NCBI GenBank assembly: GCA_021324395.1
Contig: JAJPJG010000043.1
Coordinates: 106,598-170,597 of the forward strand
Reading direction: 5' to 3'
Length of the DNA stretch: 64,000 nt
DNA from: Spartobacteria bacterium
Lineage (GTDB): Bacteria > Verrucomicrobiota > Verrucomicrobiia > Chthoniobacterales > Chthoniobacteraceae
The notes beneath the pieces were generated by a model. It saw only the letters and a program-made list of their open reading frames with translations, was not told the DNA's origin and did not search any database. Shown piece by piece: positions 53,034 through 62,143 of this stretch; the first letter of the stretch is position 1, and each line of letters begins with the position of its first letter. Made by a program: the position numbers and the translations under genes.

Positions 53034-53714
53034 ATGAAAAATATCCTGTTCGCCCTCTGCTCGGCTCTGCTGCTCTCCTCGTGCGCCGGAGTCAAGGTCA
53101 GCCACACCGACGTCGCCACTGGCGCGACGAACCCGCGCTACATTTACATCCGGCCATTCGACGTGACTTACACCGATTTCCGCGGACGGCATCACAGCGA
53201 TGGCGAGAAACCGATCCGCCGCTCGCTAGCGCCGGCTGAGTTTTCCGGAATTTTGAAAGAGGAGCTCGAGAAAATCGCGCCGGCGATGGTGCTCAGGGAA
53301 GACGAAGTGCCGCCGCACACCGGCTGGCTCGTCGAGGGCGAGTTCGATTTGATCAACTCCGGCAGCCCGATCGACCGCGCTTTGCCCGGCAACATCTTTG
53401 GTGTTGGTTCGTCCAAAATCAAAGTCCACGTCCGCATCATCGATCTCGAAAAACACGGCGTCATCGTCGATTCGAAGGACAAAGAAACCGCGCCAGCTTT
53501 GCACGCGGTGAGCACCGCGCACGGTGCGATCGTTTATGAATTCGACGTCGAAGGCGGCAGCAAAGCCACCGGTAAATTTGGCAGTATCACCGCGCCGGGC
53601 CTCGGCTACGCCGTGACCTTCGACTATCGCAACGCCGCCGAGCGCATCTACGAAGCCGTCACGCCCGACCCATTCCGCTACGGCCATCGCTCATCGCTCG
53701 CGACCGTCCGCTAA
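53034..53714 (+). CDS. DUF4410-like lipoprotein
   Basis: A 226-residue lipoprotein with lipobox LLSSC at about residue 17. The mature part, with YIYIRPFDVTYTD, a GWLVEGEFDLINSGS segment and KVHVRIIDLEKHGVIVD, resembles the DUF4410 family (periplasmic, unknown role). The C-terminus has GYAVTFDYRNAAERIYEAV. The ATG at 53034 was chosen for the signal; the longer frame starts inside the DUF309 gene. A strong intrinsic terminator follows 18 bases after the stop, so the transcript ends here. Confidence 0.7.
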   Translation: MKNILFALCSALLLSSCAGVKVSHTDVATGATNPRYIYIRPFDVTYTDFRGRHHSDGEKPIRRSLAPAEFSGILKEELEKIAPAMVLREDEVPPHTGWLVEGEFDLINSGSPIDRALPGNIFGVGSSKIKVHVRIIDLEKHGVIVDSKDKETAPALHAVSTAHGAIVYEFDVEGGSKATGKFGSITAPGLGYAVTFDYRNAAERIYEAVTPDPFRYGHRSSLATVR

Positions 53715-53732
53715 ATTTCTCCTGAAAGCCGC

Positions 53733-53762
53733 AAAGAGCCCGGTCTTCTGATCGGGCTCTTT
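53733..53762 (+). terminator. Intrinsic terminator after the DUF4410-like gene
   Basis: AAAGAGCCCG (53733-53742) and CGGGCTCTTT (53753-53762) form a perfect 10-bp stem with a 10-base loop, followed by TGTATTTTC. It closes the DUF309/DUF4410 unit and separates it from the ilvC promoter. Confidence 0.9.
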
Positions 53763-53805
53763 GTATTTTCCAGCATGGGGTAGCCCGCGGCGCCGGTTTG
53801 CGCAT

Positions 53806-53833
53806 TTGACATCGCGGGCGATCCGCCTAGCAT
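53806..53833 (+). promoter_or_regulatory. Promoter of ilvC
   Basis: A perfect TTGACA -35 box (53806-53811), a 16-base spacer and a TAGCAT -10 box (53828-53833, four of six). The start codon is 28 bases downstream. It is the best sigma-70-type promoter seen in the window. Confidence 0.65.
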
Positions 53834-53861
53834 CGGTGCCCTTTTCCAAACTTCGCACACC

Positions 53862-54887
53862 ATGCCTGCAAAAATCTACTCTGACAAAGACGCCGATCTT
53901 TCCGTTCTCAAAAACAAAACTTGCGCCGTGCTCGGCTTCGGCTCGCAAGGCCACGCTCATGCGCTCAATTTGAAGGAGTCGGGCGTCAAGGTCATCATCG
54001 GGCTGTATCCCGGCAGCAAGTCGCGCAAGGTCGCGGAGGAAAAAGGCTTCAAGGTTTATGATACCGCCGAGGCTGTGAAGCTGGCCGACGTGATTTTCGT
54101 TGCGCTGCCGGACACGAAGCAGCCTGCGGCCTATAAAAAGGACATCGAGCCGAATCTCACCAAGGGCAAGACGCTGCTCTTCTCGCACGGCTTTTCCATT
54201 CACTTCAAAACGATCGTCCCGCCGAAAGACGTGGACGTGATCATGGTCGCGCCGAAAGGGCCGGGCCACATCGTGCGCCGCCAATACACCGAGGGCAAAG
54301 GCGTGCCGGGACTGATCGCGATTTATCAAAACCCGAGCAAGCAGGCGAAAAAAGTCGCGCTGGCCTGGGCAAAAGGCATCGGCTGCACACGCGGCGGGGT
54401 GATCGAAACGACGTTCAAGGAAGAGACGGAGACCGATCTTTTCGGCGAGCAGACCGTGCTCTGTGGCGGCGCGAGCGCGCTGGTGCAGGCGGGATTCGAG
54501 ACACTCGTCGAGGCCGGTTATTCGCCGGAGATGGCTTATTTCGAATGTTTGCACGAGCTTAAACTCATCGTCGATTTGATGAACGAAGCGGGCATCGCCG
54601 GCATGCGTTTCTCGATCTCCGAGACGGCGAAATGGGGCGACGTCAGCGTCGGCCCGAAGATCATCGACGGCAGCGTGAAAAAGCGGATGAAAGCCGCTCT
54701 TAAGGACATCCAGACCGGCAAGTTCGCCAAAGGCTGGATTGCCGAATACGAGGGCGGCTACAAGACTTACAAAAAGCTGCTCGCCGACGGCGAAAAACAT
54801 CCGATCGAAAAAACCGGCGCGCGTCTCCGCGGCTTGATGCCGTGGATTCAAAAGAAAAACATCAAGGGCGCGCAGGCGGCGTATTAA
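53862..54887 (+). CDS. ilvC: Ketol-acid reductoisomerase (class I)
   Basis: A 341-residue enzyme of branched-chain amino-acid synthesis. The NADPH-binding motif [18 protein letters not shown] (about 25-42), the [11 protein letters not shown] segment (about 128-138) and C-terminal metal-binding acids ([11 protein letters not shown], and [15 protein letters not shown]) match short-form KARI. It acts after acetolactate synthase (ilvB at 18729). It has its own promoter, a TTGACA-type, and starts 28 bases later. The downstream TM2 gene begins 15 bases after the stop. Confidence 0.97.
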   Translation: MPAKIYSDKDADLSVLKNKTCAVLGFGSQGHAHALNLKESGVKVIIGLYPGSKSRKVAEEKGFKVYDTAEAVKLADVIFVALPDTKQPAAYKKDIEPNLTKGKTLLFSHGFSIHFKTIVPPKDVDVIMVAPKGPGHIVRRQYTEGKGVPGLIAIYQNPSKQAKKVALAWAKGIGCTRGGVIETTFKEETETDLFGEQTVLCGGASALVQAGFETLVEAGYSPEMAYFECLHELKLIVDLMNEAGIAGMRFSISETAKWGDVSVGPKIIDGSVKKRMKAALKDIQTGKFAKGWIAEYEGGYKTYKKLLADGEKHPIEKTGARLRGLMPWIQKKNIKGAQAAY

Positions 54888-54902
54888 CCAGCCGCCGCTG
54901 CA

Positions 54903-55337
54903 ATGAGTCCCAAGCATGTCCGCCCGCTGCTGCTGCTCGCGCTGTTCCTCGGCTTTTTCGGCGCGCACCGTTTTTACGCCGGAAAAATCGTCACCGGCGT
55001 GCTGCAACTGCTGACCGTCGGCGGCTTCGGTTTTTGGTGGCTGCTCGATTTGCTGTTGATTGTCTGCGGTGCGTTCAAGGACGGCGAAGGCAAACCAATC
55101 GACACTTGGAGCAGCGATCCGGCCTCCGGCAGTAGCAGGCGCGTGCAGCCGCTGGTGCTGTTGCACCATTTCCTCGGGATCTTCGGCGCGCACCGTTTCT
55201 ACGCGGGCAAAGTCGGCACCGGCATTTTGCAGTTGGTGACTTTCGGCGGCTTCGGCATCTGGACGTTCATTGATTTCTTTTTGATCTTTTGCAACGCCTT
55301 TACCGACGGCGACGGCAAAGTGATCAACGAGTGGTAA
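54903..55337 (+). CDS. Membrane protein with two tandem TM2 domains
   Basis: A 144-residue protein. Two similar units each have a first helix ending in GxFGAHRFYAGK and a second helix, then a polar loop: about 10-65 and 85-140 (LGFFGAHRFYAGKIVTGVLQLLT and LGIFGAHRFYAGKVGTGILQLVT). The GxHxFYxGK motif is diagnostic of TM2 domains. Function unknown. A third TM2 unit is encoded next door at 55345, which suggests local duplication. It follows ilvC by 15 bases. Confidence 0.88.
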   Translation: MSPKHVRPLLLLALFLGFFGAHRFYAGKIVTGVLQLLTVGGFGFWWLLDLLLIVCGAFKDGEGKPIDTWSSDPASGSSRRVQPLVLLHHFLGIFGAHRFYAGKVGTGILQLVTFGGFGIWTFIDFFLIFCNAFTDGDGKVINEW

Positions 55338-55344
55338 TCGCGCG

Positions 55345-55707
55345 ATGGCTGCGACGCCGCCTTCGCTCGAGCAATCGACAAAACGGATTCTGCCGGCGTT
55401 TTTGCTCTGCGCGGTCGCCGGCTTTTTCGGGCTGCACCGTTTTTACGCCGGGAAATTCGTGAGCGGCATTGTGCAGCTCGCGGTGTTCGCGGGCGCGCTC
55501 GTCTGGCTGCAACGCGCGTGCGCCGGCGTTTTCCAGATTACGACCATCGATGAGGCTATGGCGTGGGCGCAGGCGCAAGGCAATGCACCGCTCGCGCCGC
55601 TGCTGTTGATTCTCGCCGCGAGCATCCTGCCGGTGATCGATTGCATCCGGCTCGCCGCGGGGAAATTTCGCGACGGAAAAGGCATCGCGATGACGCGCTG
55701 GACGTGA
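55345..55707 (+). CDS. TM2-domain membrane protein
   Basis: A 120-residue protein with the TM2 motif FFGLHRFYAGKFVSGIVQLAVF (about 28-50) and additional hydrophobic segments near the C-terminus (LILAASILPVIDCIRLA). It is seven bases downstream of the two-unit TM2 protein and shares the motif; the first residues are polar. Probably co-transcribed with its neighbour and crcB. Confidence 0.8.
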   Translation: MAATPPSLEQSTKRILPAFLLCAVAGFFGLHRFYAGKFVSGIVQLAVFAGALVWLQRACAGVFQITTIDEAMAWAQAQGNAPLAPLLLILAASILPVIDCIRLAAGKFRDGKGIAMTRWT

Positions 55708-55725
55708 TCGGTCGAGGGTTTTTGG

Positions 55726-56160
55726 TTGAGCGTTGAGGGACTCTGCACTTTTCTCTCAAGCATCAACCCGCAACTCTCCAGCTATCTGCTCATCGGCCTC
55801 GGCGGCGCGCTCGGGACGGTCGCGCGTTTCTGGCTCTCGGGATTCGTCGCCGCGCGCGCGGGCGAGACGTTTCCGCTCGGCACGCTGGTCATCAACATCA
55901 CCGGCTCGTTCATCATCGGATTTTTCGCGACGCTCACCGATCCCTCCGGCCGCATGCTCGCGCCGGTGCAGCTCCGGCAGTTTTTCATGATCGGCATCTG
56001 CGGCGGCTACACGACGTTTTCGTCGTTCAGCCTGCAGACGCTCAACCTCGCGCGCGACGGCGAATGGGCTTACGCTGCGCTCAACATCGTCCTCTCCATC
56101 GTGCTCTGCCTCGCAGGCGTCTGGCTCGGCCACGCGCTCGCCGAAATGATCAACAAATGA
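55726..56160 (+). CDS. crcB: Fluoride ion channel CrcB/Fluc
   Basis: A 144-residue protein with four membrane helices. The LIGLGGALGTVARFWLSG segment (helix 1), the helix 2 stretch GTLVINITGSFIIGFF, and the FFMIGICGGYTTFSSFSLQTLNL block are signatures. It exports fluoride as a dimer. The start is a TTG at 55726, as no ATG or GTG fits; the leader up to residue 15 is therefore uncertain. It is translationally coupled to the DUF190 gene (ATGA overlap at 56157-56160), the common crcB-DUF190 pairing. No fluoride riboswitch was seen, as the upstream region is coding. Confidence 0.92.
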   Translation: MSVEGLCTFLSSINPQLSSYLLIGLGGALGTVARFWLSGFVAARAGETFPLGTLVINITGSFIIGFFATLTDPSGRMLAPVQLRQFFMIGICGGYTTFSSFSLQTLNLARDGEWAYAALNIVLSIVLCLAGVWLGHALAEMINK

Positions 56161-56507
56161 AACTCACCGAATCCGCCCAACTCCTCCGCATTTTCATCGG
56201 CGAAAGCGATCGCTGGCAGCACCAGCCGCTTTATGAGGCGATCGTATTGAAAGCGCGCGAACTCGGACTCGCGGGCGCGACTGTGCTGCGTGGGCCGATG
56301 GGCTTTGGCGCGACGAGCCATTTGCACACGGCGAAGATTTTACGGCTCTCCATGGATCTGCCGATCGTGATCGAGATCGTCGACAGCGCGGAAAAAATCG
56401 CCGCGTTTCTCCCGCAGCTCGACGCGATGGTGCAGGAAGGTCTCGTCACGCTCGAGGATGTGCGCGTGATCAAATATCGCGCGAACGAATCGAAGCCGCG
56501 CGAATAG
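56157..56507 (+). CDS. DUF190 protein (CrcB partner)
   Basis: A 116-residue soluble protein. It contains LLRIFIGESDRWQHQPLYEAIVLKARELGLAGATVLRG and LPIVIEIVDSAEKIAAFLP, the DUF190 pattern (P-II-like ferredoxin fold). It is usually encoded beside crcB and is presumed to modulate fluoride export. The ATG at 56157 overlaps the crcB stop; the upstream open frame is inside crcB. Confidence 0.9.
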   Translation: MKLTESAQLLRIFIGESDRWQHQPLYEAIVLKARELGLAGATVLRGPMGFGATSHLHTAKILRLSMDLPIVIEIVDSAEKIAAFLPQLDAMVQEGLVTLEDVRVIKYRANESKPRE

Positions 56508-56510
56508 CGG

Positions 56511-57269
56511 ATGCAAAATCGCGAGCCGTCCTTTGCCGCGCGAGCGCTGAATTTCGCCGGCGCGTTTTTGCTGATCGCGCTGCTGTTCACGTTCTCGTTT
56601 CACCAGCTCGCTTATCATTGGAACTGGTCCGGCATCTGGAATTACCGGCAGCTTTTCATCACAGGCTGGCTAAACACCGTTGTCATCTCGCTCGTGTCGC
56701 TTTGCGTCAGCACAATGATCGGCACGCTATTCGCGCTCGCACGGCGCAGCCGGTTTTTGTTGCTGCGTTACATCGCGCGGATTTACGTCGAGACGATTCG
56801 CGGCACGCCGTTGCTCGTGCAAATTTTGATTTTCTATTACGTGGTCGCCGACGCATTCGCGATCGAAAACCGCTACGTCGTCGGCGTGCTGACGCTTTCG
56901 GTTTTCGAGGCGGCTTACATGAGCGAAATCATCCGCGCGGGCATCGAGAGCGTCGGCAAGTCGCAACTTGAAAGCGCGCGCGCCATCGGCCTCACGACTG
57001 CGCAGACGTATCGCTTCGTCATTTTTCCGCAGACGATCCGGCAGATTTTGCCGCCGCTCGCCGGGCAGTTCGCGTCGCTCATCAAGGACTCGTCGCTGCT
57101 CTCGATCATCGGCTTCAACGAATTCGCGCACAACGTGCAAAACGTCGCATCCTACACCTACAGCAATTTCGAGAGCTTCATCCCGCTCGCCGTCGGCTAT
57201 CTCGTGCTCACGCTGCCGATTTCGCTCTGGACGCAATCGCTCGAACGCAGGCACCGCTTTGAAACTTAG
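56511..57269 (+). CDS. Polar amino-acid ABC transporter permease
   Basis: A 252-residue permease of the His/Glu/Gln/Arg/opine family with five to six helices. The EAAYMSEIIRAGIESVGKSQLESARAIGL segment is the cytoplasmic coupling loop characteristic of the family. It forms the membrane part of an importer for a polar amino acid. The ATPase gene follows with an 11-base overlap. No binding-protein gene is present here. It lies three bases after the DUF190 gene. Confidence 0.9.
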   Translation: MQNREPSFAARALNFAGAFLLIALLFTFSFHQLAYHWNWSGIWNYRQLFITGWLNTVVISLVSLCVSTMIGTLFALARRSRFLLLRYIARIYVETIRGTPLLVQILIFYYVVADAFAIENRYVVGVLTLSVFEAAYMSEIIRAGIESVGKSQLESARAIGLTTAQTYRFVIFPQTIRQILPPLAGQFASLIKDSSLLSIIGFNEFAHNVQNVASYTYSNFESFIPLAVGYLVLTLPISLWTQSLERRHRFET

Positions 57270-57990
57270 CCTCGAAAACCTCACGAAAAATTTCGGCGAA
57301 CATCGCGTGCTCGATGACGTTTCGCTCGCGCTGGAGAAAGTGCACAGCCTCGTTCTGATCGGTCCGTCCGGCGGCGGAAAATCGACGCTGCTGCGAATCA
57401 TCGCGGGACTGGAAATTGCCGACAGCGGCTCATTCGCGATCAACGAAGAGCGCGTTGCATTCGACGAAAAATCACTGCGCGAGCACAGGCGTCACATCGG
57501 TGTCGTCTTCCAGGCATTCAATGTATTCCCGCATCTTTCCGCACTCGCGAACATCACGCTGCCGCTCGAAAAAGTGCACGGCTTCACGCCCGACGCAGCG
57601 TGCGAAACAGCGCTCGATTCGTTGCGGCGATTTCGTTTGGAAAAACACGCGCACAAAAAACCGGCCGAGCTCAGCGGCGGACAAAAGCAGCGCGTGGCGA
57701 TCGCGCGCGCCGTCGCGATCAAGCCGCGTCTGTTGCTTTTTGACGAGCCGACTTCCGCACTCGATCCGGAAATGACGGCGGAAGTGCTCGACGTGATCGA
57801 GGAGCTGAAGCGCGAGGGACGCGACTTCATTTTGGTCACGCACGAAATGGGCTTCGCGCGCGTCGTTGCCGATTACGTCGCGTTTTTAACCGATGGAAAA
57901 ATCGTCGAAGGCGGCGAACCTGCGGAAATTTTCGAATCGGCAAAAACGGCTGAATGCCGCGAGTTTTTGCGGCGCGTCTTGAAATACTAG
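57259..57990 (+). CDS. Polar amino-acid ABC transporter ATP-binding protein
   Basis: A 243-residue ATPase. The TTG at 57259 is taken as start because the ABC domain begins at once (LKLSLENLTKNFGEHRVLDDVS). Walker A is GPSGGGKSTLL, the signature LSGGQKQRVAIARA, Walker B LLLFDEPTSALDPEM and the switch His is in VTHEMGFA. It energises the permease just upstream. Its TAG shares a CTAG palindrome with the convergent histidine kinase gene. Confidence 0.9.
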   Translation: MKLSLENLTKNFGEHRVLDDVSLALEKVHSLVLIGPSGGGKSTLLRIIAGLEIADSGSFAINEERVAFDEKSLREHRRHIGVVFQAFNVFPHLSALANITLPLEKVHGFTPDAACETALDSLRRFRLEKHAHKKPAELSGGQKQRVAIARAVAIKPRLLLFDEPTSALDPEMTAEVLDVIEELKREGRDFILVTHEMGFARVVADYVAFLTDGKIVEGGEPAEIFESAKTAECREFLRRVLKY

Positions 57991-60953
57991 ACAACCGCTT
58001 TTGCGGCGGTGACGCGCGCGATTGCGGCTTTGAGCATGTCTGCTGAAACGGGTTTCGTCAGATGCTCGGCGAATCCCGCGGCGCGACTTTTTTCGATATC
58101 ATCGTCCGTGCCGAAACCGCTGACGGCGATTCCCTCGAGGCCGAGCGCGCGCAGTTCGCGCATCAGGTCAAAGCCGTTCAGGTCCGGCAATCCGAGATCG
58201 CTAATCACGAGGTCGTATTTGTTGGCCGCAGCTTTTTCGAGCGCTTCCGCCGCACTTTGCGCGACGTTTACGGTGTAGTTCCACCGCGTTAACAAACGCT
58301 CAAATGCATGCCGAGTGTCGTCGTGATCTTCGATCAGCAGGATGCGCAGCGGTTTTTCGGGTGCGGACCGCTCGCGCAGAGCCGGCGTGCTCTTCTCCAT
58401 CGGCGTGTCGACGGTATTGAGTTCGATCGTTATCGTCGTGCCGCAGCTCCGTCCGTCACTACGGGCAGTGATGATTCCACCGTGCGCCTCCGTCAGGGCG
58501 CGCGCGACCGCGAGACCCAGCCCGAGTCCGCCGAAACGTCGCGTCATTGTGGCATCTCCCTGCTCGAATGCATCGAAAATTTTCGGCAGCATGTGCGGCT
58601 CGATGCCGATGCCGGTGTCGCTTAATTCAATGCGAATGCGATCCGGTTGTGGATTGCTGCTGCGCACTGCGATGCTGCCGCGCGGCGGAGTGAATTTCAC
58701 GGCGTTTTGGATAATGTTCCAAAAAATCTGCAGCATCCGGCTCGAGTCGACTTTCGAAAAAGGTCGCGCGGCGTTCAGCTCGGTGCGCACCGCGATCTGT
58801 TTTCCAGCGATGTCGGACTGGCAGATTTCGAAGGCGTGCAGCAGCAGTGCGTGCACGTCGGCGGCGTCGATGCTGAGCTGGAGTTTGCCTTTGCTCACGC
58901 GCGTCAGGTCGAGCAAATCGTCGATGAGCCGCGCCTCGAGCTCGACGTTGCGGCGGATCATGTCGAGCGTTGCGTGAGCGGTTTCGCCCATGCCATTGCC
59001 TTCCTGCAATGTCGAAATCGCCGTTAACACCGGCGTTAACGGCGTGCGAAGTTCGTGGCTCAGCACCGCGAGGAACTCATCCTTCGCGCGATTTGCGGCT
59101 TCGGCGATTTCCTTTGCGCGCTGCAACTCGCGTGTATGTGTAGTGATTTCGCGAGCGAGCTGCGCGATGTCGTGGTTTTGCGTCGCGAGCTCCCGCTGCA
59201 GTGTATCGCGCACGAGCTTGCCCGAAATGAGATTGCGAACGCGTGCGCGCAACTCGTCGATGACGAATGGCTTCGTCACGTAATCCTGCGCGCCGGTGAG
59301 CAGCAGATTCATTTTCAATGCATCGTCCGCTTTTGCCGTCAGAAGGAGCACCGGCACGGAAGCGAGCCACGGTTCGCTGCGCAGCTTTTTCAACAACTGC
59401 TCGCCACTCAAAACCGGCATCATCATGTCGGTAAGGATTAAGTCCGGCCGCAGCTCGAGCGCTTTTTCGAATCCTTCCGCGCCGTTAAATGCGCTGACGA
59501 CGCGAAATTCCGGCTTGAGGATTTCGCAGAGAAATCGGTTCATCTCCGGCGTGTCCTCGACAACAAGCACGAGCGGCACGTTTTGAGCGCATGCTGTTGC
59601 GTCGGGACTGTCGGGCTGTTGACGATCGCTCTCCGGCGTTTCGCTTTTTAAAACGGCGACATGCTGTTCCGCAGCCGGAACGCTTGCGGACAGGTCCATC
59701 GACTGCGCCGCGACGTGCGCGTCTCGCGGCGCTTTCAACGGCAGTTCGACGATGAACGCCGCGCCGCCGCGCGCGGAATCGGCGACACGAATCGAGCCGC
59801 CGTGCAGATCGACGAATTCTTTGACGATCGAGAGACCGAGCCCGGTGCCGCTAAAACTGCGCGCAGTTTTGTTTTCACCGCGATTGAAACGCTCAAAAAT
59901 CGATTTGCGCAATTCGGTGGGCACGCCCGGTCCGCTGTCCTCGACCGCGATCACAGCCATGCCATCGTGCGACGCAACCGTGCAGCGCACCGTGCCGCCG
60001 TCCGGCGAAAATTTCACCGCGTTTGAAATGAGATTGATCAGAACGCGCTCGATTTTTTCGGCGTCGACATCCGCGACGAGCGATTGCGGCGCGTCGACGG
60101 AAAATTCCACGAGCCGGCCTTGTGCGAGCGAATCGAAATAACCGGCAGCGACGCGCAGCATCCGTGCGAGATCGACGCGCGAATACGCGACCTCCATTTT
60201 GCCGGCTTCGAGCTTCGAGATGTCGAGCAGATCGTTGACGTGCTTGAGCAAAATAAGCGCGTTGCGGCGCACGTTGCCGATCTCCTGGCGCTCGCTTTCC
60301 CGCATGTCGCCGCGCGCGAGCATGCGATCGAGCGGGCCGAGGATGAGCGTGAGCGGCGTGCGAAATTCGTGCGAGACGTTCGCGAAAAAATTCGTTTTCA
60401 GCTGATCGAGCTGCGTCACGCGCTCGTAGAGTGTCTTTAACTCGACGTTCGCCGATTCGAGCTCGATTTTGCGCTGCGTTGAAAGCCGCGCGGATTCGAG
60501 CAGTGCGAGAATTTTCGGGATCAACGGCGGCAGCACCACAGCGGTCGTGACTGAGGCCACTGACGTGACGAGTTTCACCGCGCCGGCCAGCCAGTAGTGC
60601 GGCGTCCAGATGGTCCAGACTTCCATCCAGTGCGTCGCGCCGCACGCAATGATGAACACCGCAAACGCGAGCATCATCCAGTGAAAAGGAATTTCGCGAC
60701 GCGCGCGGGCGACGAGATACGCGAGCGTCGTCGAAATCGCGACGTAGGCCGCGCCGATCAGGAAATCGGAAACAACGTGCAGCGCAATCAGGCGCATATC
60801 GTTTAAATAACAAGTGCGATGCGGTAAAAACACTGGCGACTCGCCTCCGAACGCGAAAAACCAGATGCCGAGCAGAATGAAGGCGACGATGACAAAAATT
60901 GCGGTGGAAGCGAGCTTCGAGCGCGGAGAGATCATTGGGATGGGGTGCGGCAT
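57987..60953 (-). CDS. Hybrid histidine kinase with ethylene-receptor-like membrane sensor (HK-REC-HK-REC)
   Basis: A 988-residue protein. A first membrane helix (about 15-36) is followed by three helices (about 58-82, 90-112, 122-150) matching the ethylene-binding domain of plant ETR1: the Asp in SDFLIGAAY (Asp63) and the CGATH motif (Cys104, His108), whose Cys and His bind copper in ETR1. Then come a coiled coil, kinase 1 (H box His195 in SHEFRTP; ATP-binding region about 300-405), receiver 1 (Asp509), kinase 2 (His633 in SHELRTP; G box about 777-820) and receiver 2 (Asp919 in LVISDLGLPD). It could sense ethylene or another copper-bound ligand. It is convergent with an amino-acid ABC transporter gene. 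Confidence 0.92.
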   Translation of the reverse strand: MPHPIPMISPRSKLASTAIFVIVAFILLGIWFFAFGGESPVFLPHRTCYLNDMRLIALHVVSDFLIGAAYVAISTTLAYLVARARREIPFHWMMLAFAVFIIACGATHWMEVWTIWTPHYWLAGAVKLVTSVASVTTAVVLPPLIPKILALLESARLSTQRKIELESANVELKTLYERVTQLDQLKTNFFANVSHEFRTPLTLILGPLDRMLARGDMRESERQEIGNVRRNALILLKHVNDLLDISKLEAGKMEVAYSRVDLARMLRVAAGYFDSLAQGRLVEFSVDAPQSLVADVDAEKIERVLINLISNAVKFSPDGGTVRCTVASHDGMAVIAVEDSGPGVPTELRKSIFERFNRGENKTARSFSGTGLGLSIVKEFVDLHGGSIRVADSARGGAAFIVELPLKAPRDAHVAAQSMDLSASVPAAEQHVAVLKSETPESDRQQPDSPDATACAQNVPLVLVVEDTPEMNRFLCEILKPEFRVVSAFNGAEGFEKALELRPDLILTDMMMPVLSGEQLLKKLRSEPWLASVPVLLLTAKADDALKMNLLLTGAQDYVTKPFVIDELRARVRNLISGKLVRDTLQRELATQNHDIAQLAREITTHTRELQRAKEIAEAANRAKDEFLAVLSHELRTPLTPVLTAISTLQEGNGMGETAHATLDMIRRNVELEARLIDDLLDLTRVSKGKLQLSIDAADVHALLLHAFEICQSDIAGKQIAVRTELNAARPFSKVDSSRMLQIFWNIIQNAVKFTPPRGSIAVRSSNPQPDRIRIELSDTGIGIEPHMLPKIFDAFEQGDATMTRRFGGLGLGLAVARALTEAHGGIITARSDGRSCGTTITIELNTVDTPMEKSTPALRERSAPEKPLRILLIEDHDDTRHAFERLLTRWNYTVNVAQSAAEALEKAAANKYDLVISDLGLPDLNGFDLMRELRALGLEGIAVSGFGTDDDIEKSRAAGFAEHLTKPVSADMLKAAIARVTAAKAVV

Positions 60954-61086
60954 TTTAGCCCCGCCACGATGGAAATCGAATTTTTGCGTTCATCGGGATG
61001 CGTTTTGAACGAGCAATTTTCGTGAAAGAAACGATGGAAAAACTAACGGCGTTTCTCCCAAACTCATGCAATTCTGTGAACCACCC

Positions 61087-62124
61087 ATGACAAGACGATT
61101 CAAGTGGGGATTGCTTGGAACCGGCGCGATTGCGCGCACGTTTGCCACCGCATTGCGCGAATGCAACACCGGCGAGCTCGCCGCAATCGGCAGCCGCTCG
61201 ATGGAAGCGGCGGAGCGATTCGCGCGCGATTTTCCGGCGACGGTGCACGGCACTTACGAGGAACTGCTCGCGAATCCGGAGGTGGATGTCGTTTACATTT
61301 CCACGCCTCACCCGATGCATGCGGAATGGGCGATCAAGGCCGCGGAAGCGGGCAAGCACGTGCTCTGCGAAAAGCCACTCACGCTCAATCACGCCGAAGC
61401 CGTCGCGGTGATCGACGCGGCGCGCGCGAACGACGTGTTTTTGATGGAGGCGTTCATGTATCGCTGCCACCCGCAAACGGAGCGGCTCATCGAATTGATC
61501 CGCGAGGGCGCGATCGGCGAAGTGCGGTTGATCCAGGCGACGTTTTCGTTTTTGGCCGGATGGAATTTGGAAAGCCGTTTGTTAAACAATCGTCTCGGCG
61601 GCGGAGGCATTCTCGACGTCGGCTGCTATTGCACCTCGATGGCGCGGCTCATTGCGGGCGCAGTGAGCGGGCAGCCGTTTTTGGATCCGGATGAATTGAA
61701 AGCCGTCGGTCAGATTGGCGGCGAAAGTCGCGTGGATGAATTTGCGGTTGCCTCGCTGAAATTTCCAAACGGCGTGCTCGCGCAGCTTGCAACGGGCGTG
61801 CGACTGAGCCTCGAGAGCTTCGTCCGTATTTCGGGCGAGGATGGAAACATCCTCGTGCCGAGTCCGTGGGTGATCGGCCGCCAGCCCGGCGAGGCAAAGC
61901 TCATCGTGACGCGCGATGGACGCAGCGAAGAAATCGTCATTAACGAAACGCGCTCTCCTTTCGCAATCGAGGCGGACACAGTCGGCCACTACATCCACGC
62001 AAAGCAGTCGCCGAAAATGTCGTGGGCCGATTCGCTCGGCAACATGAAGACTCTCGATCGCTGGCGCGAGCAGATCGGTTTAATTTACGACAGCGAAAAA
62101 ATGGCGGAGCTCCCGAACCAGTAG
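61087..62124 (+). CDS. Gfo/Idh/MocA-family NAD(P)-dependent oxidoreductase
   Basis: A 345-residue dehydrogenase. The N-terminal Rossmann motif GLLGTGAIARTFATAL (about 8-23) and the catalytic-Lys motif HVLCEKPLTLNHAEA (about 95) are clear, and the C-terminal alpha/beta domain is of the standard Gfo/Idh type. Substrate is unknown; relatives include dihydrodiol dehydrogenase and trans-1,2-dihydrobenzene-1,2-diol dehydrogenase. The ATG at 61087 is chosen (TRRFKWGLLG start); seven further upstream codons are possible. A terminator overlaps the end of the gene. Confidence 0.88.
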   Translation: MTRRFKWGLLGTGAIARTFATALRECNTGELAAIGSRSMEAAERFARDFPATVHGTYEELLANPEVDVVYISTPHPMHAEWAIKAAEAGKHVLCEKPLTLNHAEAVAVIDAARANDVFLMEAFMYRCHPQTERLIELIREGAIGEVRLIQATFSFLAGWNLESRLLNNRLGGGGILDVGCYCTSMARLIAGAVSGQPFLDPDELKAVGQIGGESRVDEFAVASLKFPNGVLAQLATGVRLSLESFVRISGEDGNILVPSPWVIGRQPGEAKLIVTRDGRSEEIVINETRSPFAIEADTVGHYIHAKQSPKMSWADSLGNMKTLDRWREQIGLIYDSEKMAELPNQ

Positions 62125-62143
62125 GAGCCCCGCCGATTTTTTT
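62103..62143 (+). terminator. Intrinsic terminator overlapping the end of the Gfo/Idh gene
   Basis: GGCGGAGCTCC (62103-62113) pairs with GGAGCCCCGCC (62124-62134) with one mismatch around a 10-base loop that holds most of the stop codon, followed by GA and seven T. It should end transcription before glgX. Confidence 0.75.

Noticed and set aside
53691..55193. A 500-codon open frame antisense to ilvC and the TM2 gene
   Set aside because: It is an antisense shadow of GC-rich coding DNA. It has no family motifs, whereas ilvC on the other strand is certain.
55708..55740. Possible fluoride riboswitch upstream of crcB
   Set aside because: The short space before crcB does not contain the conserved motifs of the fluoride riboswitch, and the gene follows others closely, so no leader RNA is expected.
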